23,015 bases of DNA from SIG469 sp964384255 (GTDB taxonomy: Bacteria > Bacillota > Clostridia > Oscillospirales > Oscillospiraceae). The DNA is taken from NCBI GenBank assembly GCA_964384255.1, contig CAYLKH010000036.1:1-23015 (forward strand). The letters are read 5' to 3'. The notes below the pieces were generated by a model that did no database searches, was not told the origin of the DNA, and worked only from the letters and a program-made list of their open reading frames with translations. Positions 14,173 through 20,899 of the stretch are shown piece by piece. The position numbers and the translations under genes were made by a program. Each line of letters opens with the position of its first letter. Within the stretch, counting starts at the first letter, position 1.

Positions 14173-15434
14173 TTTCCTTTGATCCCGTCCCAGTATTTTT
14201 TGGCTGCCTGCTCAGTTTTGTTCGGGCCATATTCATAATATGTTCTGTCTTTCAGTTCATCGGGCAAATACTGCTGATAAACGTAATGGTTTTCAAAGGA
14301 ATGAGGATATTGGTATGTCAGCCCTCTTCCCAGCTGTTCGGCTCCGCTGTAATGAGCGTCCTTCAAATGGGCAGGAATATCGCCGCTTTTACCGCTTCTG
14401 ATATCCTCAAGTGCGCTGTCAACAGCGCAAATACCGGAATTGGACTTTGGCGCAGTGCTGAGCAGGATAGCCGCGTCTGCCAGGGGGATCCTGGCCTCAG
14501 GCAGCCCCAGCTGAAGAGCGCTGTCTACGCAGGCTTTAACTATTGCCAGTGCCTGAGGATAAGCGAGGCCGATATCCTCAGCTGCTATGACCAGCAGTCT
14601 GCGACAGGCAGAAAGCATATCCCCTGCTTCCAGAAGTCTGGCGAGATAATGGACAGCAGCATCCGGGTCTGAGCCTCTTATGGATTTCTGGAAAGCGGAA
14701 AGAATATCGTAATGGGCATCTCCGTCACGGTCATAGCGCATGGCCGACCTTTGGGACACCGCCAGGCAATCGGCAAGAGAGATGGGTATGATCCCATTCT
14801 CGGGCCGGTTTGCCTGGCAGATGAGTTCAACCGCATTGACCGCCTTTCTCACGTCGCCGCCGCTGGATGCGGCAATATGGGTGCAGCAGCCGGCTTCCGC
14901 AACGATTTGGCAATTCAGCTTCTTTTCCATAACGTCAAAGGCCCTTGTCACCGCTTTTTCGATCTCGCCGGATGAAACCTCTTTGAATTCAAATACAGTG
15001 CAGCGGCTCAAAATAGCGTTGTATACGTAAAAATAAGGATTCTCAGTGGTCGATGCTATAAGCGTGATCTTGCCATTTTCGATAAATTCCAAAAGGGACT
15101 GCTGCTGCTTTTTGTTAAAGTACTGGATCTCGTCAAGATATAGCAATATCCCCCCGGGAGCGAGGAAAGTATCCACGTCACCGATAATGGCTTTAATGTC
15201 GTTAATAGACGCAGTGGTTGCGTTAAGCTTATGGAGCGTCCGGTTGGTTTTGGCAGCAATGATATTGGCCACGGTGGTTTTGCCGCAGCCGGAAGGTCCG
15301 TAAAAAATCATATTTGCCGACGAACCGTTGTCAATAAGTCTGCGAAGCACAGCGCCCGGAGAAAGTATATGCTCCTGACCCACCACCTCGTCAAGGCTGG
15401 TTGGGCGGATCTCGTCTGCCAGCGGTCGATACAT
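14166..15434 (-). CDS. rarA: Replication-associated recombination protein A (RarA/MgsA), AAA+ ATPase
   Basis: This 422-residue protein matches RarA (E. coli 447). An N-terminal MYRPLADEIRPTSLDEVVGQ is followed by Walker A GPSGCGKTT (46-54), Walker B LLYLDEIQYF (Asp101-Glu102), sensor STTENPYF and the arginine-finger region LSRCTVFEF. The C-terminal clamp-loader-like tetramerisation region includes AAEDIGLAYPQALAI and LPDELKDRTYYEYG. RarA works at stalled replication forks and gaps. The start is MYRPL at 15434, preceded by GAGGT 8 nt upstream; an in-frame ATG at 15470 is inside an upstream hairpin and lacks support. It is downstream of glyA on the same strand, with two hairpins between them. 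Confidence 0.93.
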   Translation of the reverse strand: MYRPLADEIRPTSLDEVVGQEHILSPGAVLRRLIDNGSSANMIFYGPSGCGKTTVANIIAAKTNRTLHKLNATTASINDIKAIIGDVDTFLAPGGILLYLDEIQYFNKKQQQSLLEFIENGKITLIASTTENPYFYVYNAILSRCTVFEFKEVSSGEIEKAVTRAFDVMEKKLNCQIVAEAGCCTHIAASSGGDVRKAVNAVELICQANRPENGIIPISLADCLAVSQRSAMRYDRDGDAHYDILSAFQKSIRGSDPDAAVHYLARLLEAGDMLSACRRLLVIAAEDIGLAYPQALAIVKACVDSALQLGLPEARIPLADAAILLSTAPKSNSGICAVDSALEDIRSGKSGDIPAHLKDAHYSGAEQLGRGLTYQYPHSFENHYVYQQYLPDELKDRTYYEYGPNKTEQAAKKYWDGIKGNQ

Positions 15435-15454
15435 AATAGTTACCTCAAACGTCG

Positions 15455-15514
15455 GGTAACCGATGATCAAATCATCGGTTACCTAAAGCCTGCGGTGCGC
15501 CATAGCGCACCGCA
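15455..15514 (-). terminator. Tandem hairpins between glyA and rarA
   Basis: Read from glyA, a 10-bp stem with 4-nt loop (15491-15514) is followed by a perfect 13-bp stem with 3-nt loop (15455-15483), 21 bp before the rarA start. Neither is followed by a T-run. They may be inefficient terminators, or mRNA processing or stability elements within a glyA-rarA transcript. Confidence 0.55.
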
Positions 15515-15529
15515 GAAATCGTGGTCAGA

Positions 15530-16780
15530 TTATTTGTAGATGGGATATTTGTCAGTAAGCTTGCCGACCCTCTGACGGATCTCATCAGCCTTGTTTTCAA
15601 AGTCAACAACGGCGAGATAAATAAGCTCGGCGATCTCTTCCATGTCGTCGGTATTGAAGCCGCGGGAAGTAACGGCGGGAGTGCCGATACGAACGCCGGA
15701 GGTGACAAAGGGGCTTCTGGGGTCGTTGGGGACCTTGTTTTTGTTTACGGTGATATAAACCTCGTCAAGACGTTTTTCAAGCTCTTTGCCGGTAACGTCT
15801 TCAAAATTCTGAAGGTCGACCAGCATAAGGTGGTTGTCAGTTCCGCCGGAAACAAGGTTGAAGCCCCGTTTCATAAGTCCGTCGGCCAAAGCTTTGGCAT
15901 TAGCCACGACGTTTTTCTGGTATTCGGTGAACTCGGGCTTAAGAGCCTCGCCCAGAGCAACAGCCTTAGCGGCGATAATGTGCATCAGCGGACCGCCCTG
16001 AGTGCCAGGGAAAACGGCGCTGTTGATCTTCTTTGCAATAGCTTCGTCGTTGCAGAGGATCATGCCGCCGCGGGGGCCGCGAAGAGTTTTGTGGGTAGTG
16101 GTAGTAACGACGTCGGCATAGGGGATGGGGCTGGGATGGAGTCCGGCAGCTACAAGACCGGCGATATGAGCCATATCGACCCACAGATATGCGCCAACTT
16201 CTTTGGCAATAGTCGCAAATTTTTCAAAATCGATCACTCTGGGATAAGCAGAGGCACCGGCGACGATCATCTTGGGCTTGCACTCGATAGCGATGCGGCG
16301 AAGCTCGTCATAGTCGATATATCCGGTGTTTTCGTCAACTCCGTAAGCAACGATGTTGAAATATTTGCCGGAAAAGTTGACAGGGCTGCCATGAGTAAGG
16401 TGGCCGCCGTGGTCAAGGTTCATTCCCAAAACGGTGTCTCCGGGCTGGCAAAGAGCCATGTAGACTGCATAGTTTGCCTGAGCGCCACTATGAGGCTGAA
16501 CGTTGGCGAAGTTGCAGCCATAAAGCTTTTTCGCCCGTTCTATGGCAAGGTTTTCGGCAATGTCAACACATTCGCAGCCGCCATAATAGCGTTTGCCGGA
16601 ATATCCTTCGGCATATTTGTTTGTAAGCACAGTACCCATAGCAGTCATAACTGCTTCGCTGACGATATTTTCAGAGGCAATAAGCTCAATATTTCTGCAC
16701 TGACGCTCATATTCCTTCTGAACAGCAGCTCCCAGCTCAGGGTCAGCCTGGAGAAGGTAAGAGATAGTTTCGTTGACCAT
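15530..16780 (-). CDS. glyA: Serine hydroxymethyltransferase
   Basis: This 416-residue cytoplasmic PLP enzyme converts serine and tetrahydrofolate to glycine and 5,10-methylene-tetrahydrofolate, the main one-carbon source. Visible motifs are IELIASENIVS, TNKYAEGYSGKRYYGG, NVQPHSGAQAN, LDHGGHLTHG, WVDMAHIAGLVA and TTTTHKTLRGPRGG, in which Lys231 binds PLP. The length is normal for bacteria. The start MVNET is chosen because AAGGAG lies 8 nt upstream; an in-frame start at 16807 would begin almost at the transcription start. A promoter lies at 16816-16843. Confidence 0.98.
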   Translation of the reverse strand: MVNETISYLLQADPELGAAVQKEYERQCRNIELIASENIVSEAVMTAMGTVLTNKYAEGYSGKRYYGGCECVDIAENLAIERAKKLYGCNFANVQPHSGAQANYAVYMALCQPGDTVLGMNLDHGGHLTHGSPVNFSGKYFNIVAYGVDENTGYIDYDELRRIAIECKPKMIVAGASAYPRVIDFEKFATIAKEVGAYLWVDMAHIAGLVAAGLHPSPIPYADVVTTTTHKTLRGPRGGMILCNDEAIAKKINSAVFPGTQGGPLMHIIAAKAVALGEALKPEFTEYQKNVVANAKALADGLMKRGFNLVSGGTDNHLMLVDLQNFEDVTGKELEKRLDEVYITVNKNKVPNDPRSPFVTSGVRIGTPAVTSRGFNTDDMEEIAELIYLAVVDFENKADEIRQRVGKLTDKYPIYK

Positions 16781-16815
16781 TTTTGATCTCCTTTCAGAAC
16801 TAAACATATAACCTG

Positions 16816-16843
16816 ATTATACCATTAATGCAAAAAAACTCAA
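16816..16843 (-). promoter_or_regulatory. Promoter of glyA
   Basis: On the minus strand TTGAGT (complement of 16838-16843), a 16-bp spacer and TATAAT (complement of 16816-16821), the latter preceded by TGG as an extended -10. The leader is about 30 nt, too short for a riboswitch. Confidence 0.78.
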
Positions 16844-16884
16844 CCACAATTTATGTCTTCAGCGTCGATTATTTGCTAAGTCTG

Positions 16885-16893
16885 TGATATACT
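16885..16893 (+). promoter_or_regulatory. Extended -10 promoter of nth
   Basis: TGATATACT (TATACT at 16888-16893 with TGn) lies 30 bp before the nth start; the region at -35 (TCGATT) is weak. Confidence 0.5.
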
Positions 16894-16923
16894 TAGCTCA
16901 AATCTTTGCAACGAGGTCAACAG

Positions 16924-17565
16924 ATGAAATCTGAAAAAGACATACTTGAGATCATTGAACTGTTAAAGCAGTCATACCCTCTGGCATACTGCGAGCTTGT
17001 TTATGAAAAAGACTATCAGCTGCTGTTTGCCGCAAGGTTGTCGGCTCAATGCACCGACAAGCGGGTGAACCAGGTGACACCGCTTCTGTTTTCAAAATAT
17101 CCCTCGCTTGAAGCTCTGGCCGCCGCAGACATTGACGAGCTGGGTCAGGTCATTCATTCCTGTGGTTTTTTCCGCACCAAGGCCAGGGACATCGTCCTGG
17201 CTTCTGCTATGCTGCTAAGCGAATTTGGCGGAACGGTCCCGGACAATATGGACGATTTGCTCAAGCTCCCCGGTGTAGGCAGAAAAACCGCCAACCTTAT
17301 CCTTGGCGACATTTACGGCCAACCGGCAGTAGTGGTAGACACCCATTGTATTCGTCTTGTCAACAAACTGGGTATCGCTCAGGGAAAGGACCCCAAAAAG
17401 CTCGAATTCGCTCTTAAAGAGATCATTCCGCCCCATGAACAATCTGACTTCTGTCATCGGATCGTGCTTCATGGGAGATCGGTCTGTATTGCCAGACGAC
17501 CGCTGTGCAGCCAGTGCAGTCTCAGAATGTATTGCGACGAATACATACAAAATCAGGGCGCATAA
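16924..17565 (+). CDS. nth: Endonuclease III, DNA glycosylase/AP lyase
   Basis: This 213-residue base-excision-repair enzyme removes oxidised pyrimidines and nicks the abasic site. The helix-hairpin-helix LLKLPGVGRKTANLIL holds catalytic Lys121, and VVVDTHCIRLVNKLG holds catalytic Asp139. A C-terminal [4Fe-4S] cluster is bound by Cys188, 195, 198 and 204 (C-x6-C-x2-C-x5-C), as in E. coli Nth (211 residues). The ATG at 16924 has GAGGT 6 nt upstream; a TTG at 16906 would add six residues without support. It is 62 bp before the SLH-protein gene with no terminator in between, so readthrough is possible. Confidence 0.96.
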   Translation: MKSEKDILEIIELLKQSYPLAYCELVYEKDYQLLFAARLSAQCTDKRVNQVTPLLFSKYPSLEALAAADIDELGQVIHSCGFFRTKARDIVLASAMLLSEFGGTVPDNMDDLLKLPGVGRKTANLILGDIYGQPAVVVDTHCIRLVNKLGIAQGKDPKKLEFALKEIIPPHEQSDFCHRIVLHGRSVCIARRPLCSQCSLRMYCDEYIQNQGA

Positions 17566-17627
17566 TTTCCCTTATATGTCAGATAATAACCCCGTAGAAA
17601 GAACCATCTTATATGGAGGTCATTATC

Positions 17628-18860
17628 ATGTATTCAAAGCTTAAGCGAGTTTTGGCGTTTGCTCTTTTTGCCGCAATGGTTTTCAGCATTTCTGCTGCTG
17701 CGGCAGACATAACAACGCCCTATGACACCCCGGCCCGGCTGTCGCAGGCGCTGGACAGTCAGCTATACGGCATCGTTCTGACAGAGGTCCCTGCGGACTA
17801 TAAGGCCGTTTTGTCCAACGGTCAGAGGCAGCTTTATGCAGGCGACGCAGTTTTGAGCAGCAGCTTTCATGAGCTTACCATGGAGCCGCTGATCCAGGCC
17901 GACGTAACGGCCCGGGTATGCTACATTCCCGTATATTCCGACGGAACTGTCGGAGAGGAGGCGACTATTGAAGTAGGTATCTTCTCCCGGAAGAACAGCC
18001 CTCCCGTGGCCGAGGACCTCAGCTTTACCACTTACAAAAACATTGCCATCACCGAATATCTCAGCGCAGTTGACCCCGACGGAGACGAGATCGTATTTGA
18101 GATAACCGGTGGTCCCAAACGCGGCCAGGTCGTTTTGAACGACGACGGAAGCTTTACCTATACTCCGTCCAAAAACAAGGTGGGTAAAGACGGCTTTACC
18201 TACACCGCAACCGACAGCAGCGGAAACGTGTCCGAATCGGCATCGGTCCAAATCGAGATAGCCAAACCCGCCTCAAGGCTGACCTATGCCGATATGGATG
18301 GCAGCAGAGCCTGTTATGCAGCCATGCGGCTTCATGAGGAAGGAATATTTACCGGCGAAAAGCTGGGCAGCAATTACTTTTTCCGCCCCGACCAGCTGGT
18401 GACCCGGGGAGAGTTTCTGGCGGCAGTCATGTGCCTTACCGGAACCGAGCCGGACGACAGTTCCCTTTCTTCCGGCTTTGCTGACGACGATGCTACCCCC
18501 ACATGGGTCAAACCATATATCACCACCGCCCTCCAGAACGGACTTATCACCGGCGTAACTACCACCGATGGTCAGCAGGTATTTCGCAGTCAGGCTTACC
18601 TGACCAAAGCCGAGGCAGCTGTTATGATCGACAATCTTCTTGGCTCCAAAAGCGATCAGCAGGTCATTTCCATCGATGATGCTGTACCGGCCTGGGCCGC
18701 TCAGGCGACTGCAAATCTGGAAAGTCTGGGCATCCTCAACGATACAGCCTATCCCATGAGTTCCACCATGACAAGAGCGGATATGGCCCTTATGCTGTCA
18801 TCAATGATGGATGTGATGGAAGAAAATGATGCCGGTCTTCTATCCTGGGTATTTGAATAA
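17628..18860 (+). CDS. Secreted cell-wall protein with cadherin-like domain and three SLH domains
   Basis: This 410-residue protein has a signal peptide with likely cleavage after SAAAA (~26). A region of unknown fold (30-120) follows, then an Ig/cadherin-like domain (~123-211: NSPPVAEDLSFTTY, AVDPDGDEIVFEITGG, GSFTYTPSKNKVGKDGFTYT). Three S-layer homology domains come at about 219-272, 283-338 and 348-395, with the conserved motif as TRGE, TKAE and TRAD. SLH triplets bind pyruvylated secondary cell-wall polymers, so the protein should be held non-covalently on the cell surface. The start at 17628 follows GGAGGT by 7 nt; the ATG at 17613 overlaps that ribosome-binding site. A terminator follows directly. 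Its exact role is unknown. Confidence 0.92.
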   Translation: MYSKLKRVLAFALFAAMVFSISAAAADITTPYDTPARLSQALDSQLYGIVLTEVPADYKAVLSNGQRQLYAGDAVLSSSFHELTMEPLIQADVTARVCYIPVYSDGTVGEEATIEVGIFSRKNSPPVAEDLSFTTYKNIAITEYLSAVDPDGDEIVFEITGGPKRGQVVLNDDGSFTYTPSKNKVGKDGFTYTATDSSGNVSESASVQIEIAKPASRLTYADMDGSRACYAAMRLHEEGIFTGEKLGSNYFFRPDQLVTRGEFLAAVMCLTGTEPDDSSLSSGFADDDATPTWVKPYITTALQNGLITGVTTTDGQQVFRSQAYLTKAEAAVMIDNLLGSKSDQQVISIDDAVPAWAAQATANLESLGILNDTAYPMSSTMTRADMALMLSSMMDVMEENDAGLLSWVFE

Positions 18861-18866
18861 GTATTT

Positions 18867-18902
18867 TCTCTGGATGTTCCGATTGAACATCCGGAGATTT
18901 TT
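18867..18902 (+). terminator. Terminator of the SLH protein gene, overlapping the pepT promoter
   Basis: A 13-bp stem (18867-18879 with 18885-18897, including one T-G pair, 5-nt loop) is followed by TTTTT. It starts 7 bp after the stop codon. Confidence 0.82.
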
Positions 18903-18911
18903 ATGTATAAT
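18883..18911 (+). promoter_or_regulatory. Promoter of pepT
   Basis: TTGAAC (18883-18888), a 17-bp spacer and TATAAT (18906-18911). The -35 lies in the loop and right arm of the preceding terminator hairpin. The -10 ends 28 bp before the pepT start. Confidence 0.8.
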
Positions 18912-18939
18912 TAGTAAAAAACAAAAAGGAATGAAATCA

Positions 18940-20160
18940 ATGAAAGCTTATGAAAGATTTTTAAAATATGTTACCATCCATACCACCAGCAGCGAAGATA
19001 GCTTCAGCAGCCCTTCTACCATGCGCCAATATGACCTGGCCAACCTTCTGGTAAACGAGCTTATTGAGCTGGGTGTTACGGATGCATATGTTGACCAGTA
19101 TTGCTATGTTTATGCCCACATTCCGGCCACAGAAGGCTGCGAAAGCGCAAAACCCATCGGCTTCATCGCCCACATGGATACCGCGCCGGATTTCAGCGGC
19201 GAAAATGTCAAGCCGCAAATAATCGAGAACTATGACGGCGGCGACGTTCTTCTTGGTACCAGCGGACGGGTTTTGAAGGTTTCGGACTTTCCCCACCTGA
19301 CCTCGTTGAAGGGACGCACCCTGATAACCACCGACGGCACTACCCTTCTGGGCGCTGACGACAAGGCCGGGGTCGCAGAGATCGTGACCATGGCCGAAAA
19401 ACTCATGACCGAAAACATTCCTCATGGCCCCATAAGCATCTGCTTTACCCCCGACGAAGAGGTTGGCCGGGGAACAGCGCATTTCGATCTGGATGCCTTT
19501 AACGCAGAATTTGCCTATACTCTCGACGGTGGTGAAGCCGGAGAGATCGTATACGAAAACTTTAACGCCGGAGCTGCGGATTTCGAGATCAACGGTTTCA
19601 ACATCCATCCCGGCGACGCAAAGAACACTATGATAAACGCTCTGCTGCTGGCAACCGAGATCAATTCCATGCTCCCCAGCGGCGAAACCCCCAGAGACAC
19701 CGAGCTTTACGAGGGATTTTATCACCTTATCAGCATCAGAGGAACGGTTGAAAACGCGCATATTTCATACATTATCCGCGACCACAGTGCAGCGATTTTT
19801 AATGCAAGGAAAAACACACTGCGGCACATCGAAAAGTTAATGAACGAAAAATATGGCGAAGGCACCGTTGTTCTAACTCTTTCAGACCAGTATAAAAACA
19901 TGGACGAAATGGTCCGTCCCCATATCCATCTGGTGGAAAACGCCAAAAGCGTTATCACCCAATTGGGTATCACTCCCTTTACCGAACCCATAAGAGGCGG
20001 CACCGACGGAGCCACCCTCAGCTATATGGGCCTTCCCTGCCCCAATCTGGGTACCGGCGGCTATGCCTTCCACGGCCCCTTTGAGCATATTACTGCAGAG
20101 GGTATGGACAACGCGCTGGCTATTGTAATGGGCATAATCAGCAAATACGCAAACAGCTAA
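18940..20160 (+). CDS. pepT: Peptidase T (tripeptide aminopeptidase)
   Basis: This 406-residue M20-family zinc exopeptidase takes the N-terminal residue off tripeptides in the cytoplasm. The two-zinc site is visible: His78 and Asp80 in FIAHMDTAPDFSG, Asp140 in LLGADDKAG, Glu173-Glu174 in CFTPDEEVGRGTAHFD, Asp196 in YTLDGGEAGEI and His378 in GGYAFHGPFEH. The length matches the family (about 408). The start is the second of two close ATGs (18940), 9 nt past AAAAAGGA; the first touches the ribosome-binding site. It has its own promoter. Its stop codon is 9 bp from the palindromic element, which probably supplies transcription stop hairpins. Confidence 0.97.
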   Translation: MKAYERFLKYVTIHTTSSEDSFSSPSTMRQYDLANLLVNELIELGVTDAYVDQYCYVYAHIPATEGCESAKPIGFIAHMDTAPDFSGENVKPQIIENYDGGDVLLGTSGRVLKVSDFPHLTSLKGRTLITTDGTTLLGADDKAGVAEIVTMAEKLMTENIPHGPISICFTPDEEVGRGTAHFDLDAFNAEFAYTLDGGEAGEIVYENFNAGAADFEINGFNIHPGDAKNTMINALLLATEINSMLPSGETPRDTELYEGFYHLISIRGTVENAHISYIIRDHSAAIFNARKNTLRHIEKLMNEKYGEGTVVLTLSDQYKNMDEMVRPHIHLVENAKSVITQLGITPFTEPIRGGTDGATLSYMGLPCPNLGTGGYAFHGPFEHITAEGMDNALAIVMGIISKYANS

Positions 20161-20225
20161 GCCCCGGCGCAATCTCACCCCTTGCGGATTTGAGTTGTCG
20201 CGTCATGCGTACAGCGTCGCGCCAC

Positions 20226-20508
20226 CACCCGTAGGGGACGACGACCTCGGCGTCCCGGAAAATCGCTCCGCGATTTTCATTCGCGCCAGAGGCGCGAAAG
20301 TGTAGGAAACCGGTGTGCTGTTGCGTCAAGGCTCCGCCTTGACGTCCGAAAATTGCTTCGCAATTTTTTGCGACCCCTACGGCGCGACACGCAATGTTGT
20401 ACGCACGGCGCAACTACACGCCGGTTTCCCACAGATCCCCTGCTGCGCAGGGGATGGCAGTTGCTGGGCAACTGCCCGGGACGCCGAGGTCGTCGTCCCC
20501 TACGGGTG
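20226..20508. repeat. Perfect 33-bp internal inverted repeat
   Basis: Bases 20226-20258 and 20476-20508 are exact reverse complements over 33 bp, 217 bp apart, nested within the outer terminal repeats. The core reads CCGAGGTCGTCGTCCCC followed by TACGGGTG on the right arm. Confidence 0.92.
20258..20476. repeat. Six consecutive triloop hairpins
   Basis: Perfect 8-9 bp stems, each closing on a 3-nt loop, occur at 20258-20278 (loop tcc), 20280-20298 (aga), 20324-20344 (tcc), 20349-20367 (ttc), 20435-20455 (tgc) and 20456-20476 (tgg). Five of the six close with GC-loop-GC. The fourth is followed by TT and could act as a terminator for pepT. Confidence 0.88.
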
Positions 20509-20629
20509 CGCAATGCGACTTTGTACGCCTAACTCAACAACTCAAATCAGCGACGCTCGGGCTGTCGAGGACGCCAGCCCCTACGGGTGCGTAATGCAAC
20601 GTTGTGCGTATGGCGCGACAACTCAAATC
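20483..20629. repeat. Diverged tandem copies of the element's right end
   Basis: Bases 20483-20548 and 20564-20629 align without gaps at an 81-bp offset with 51 of 66 positions identical (core CCCCTACGGGTGCG, end ACAACTCAAATC). A more degenerate copy begins near 20374 (CCCCTACGGCGCG), and the left arm carries the same unit inverted. Confidence 0.75.
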
Positions 20630-20722
20630 CGCAACGGGTGAGATTGCTTCCTCACAATGACAGGATGTGGCCAGGTTGAACATAATGCAGGACATATCGC
20701 CCGGCTGTCGTCATAATAAACT

Positions 20723-20767
20723 AAAAAGTATACTTTTCCCCGTCCGGAAAAGTATACTTTTTTATAA
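20723..20767 (+). terminator. Terminator-like hairpin built from two copies of a 14-bp palindrome
   Basis: Arms 20723-20739 and 20746-20762 are perfect 17-bp reverse complements with a 6-nt loop, followed by T-rich sequence. Each arm contains the self-complementary 14-mer AAAAGTATACTTTT, so each can also fold alone or serve as a protein-binding site. No gene lies directly upstream. Confidence 0.6.
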
Positions 20768-20863
20768 AAGCGTGTTGACACTACTTTAGCAGATTTTTCC
20801 GTTAATTTCAACCCCTGATGGCGACATTTTTCCACCGACTTTTATTATCTTTATTCTGTCCAA

Positions 20864-20877
20864 AAAAGTATACTTTT
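20864..20877. promoter_or_regulatory. Third copy of the AAAAGTATACTTTT palindrome before the S-layer-type gene
   Basis: The same perfect 14-bp palindrome as at 20724-20737 and 20748-20761 ends 22 bp before the ATG at 20900, just ahead of the ribosome-binding site. It includes a -10-like TATACT (20869-20874), without a clear -35. A TTGACA stands at 20775-20780, but no -10 lies at proper spacing. An operator role is an inference. Confidence 0.5.
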
Positions 20878-20899
20878 CTGAACTGAAGGAGATATTAAA

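Larger units (their letters stand above)
20170..20646. mobile_element. MITE-like nested palindromic element, no coding capacity
   Basis: This 477-bp gene-free GC-rich segment is bounded by 33-bp terminal inverted repeats (20170-20202 and 20614-20646) that match at 32 of 33 positions. Inside are a perfect 33-bp inverted repeat, a looser third arm pair (about 20305-20327 with 20407-20429) and six triloop hairpins. No transposase or credible reading frame is present; open frames crossing it lack ribosome-binding sites and simply follow the repeats. It could be a non-autonomous transposable element or a dispersed repeat of the genome. No target-site duplication is obvious. The sequence 20647-20722 beyond it shows nothing I can name. 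Confidence 0.7.

Noticed and set aside
15521..16786. 421-codon open frame antisense to glyA
   Set aside because: It lies wholly on the complement of a clearly functional serine hydroxymethyltransferase and has no motif of its own.
16781..16923. Possible glycine riboswitch before glyA
   Set aside because: The promoter at 16816-16843 leaves a leader of only about 30 nt, too short for a glycine aptamer, and no aptamer-like pairing was seen.
18961..19761. 266-codon open frame antisense to pepT
   Set aside because: Complement of conserved pepT motifs; no ribosome-binding site.
20138..20641. Several 66-108 codon frames on both strands within the palindromic element
   Set aside because: Their translations are Arg/Pro/Ser-rich shadows of the repeats without ribosome-binding sites; the region is better read as non-coding.
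20623..20835. 70-codon minus-strand frame across the repeated palindrome
   Set aside because: Its repeated KVYF segments come from the AAAAGTATACTTTT copies; no start signal or homology is apparent.
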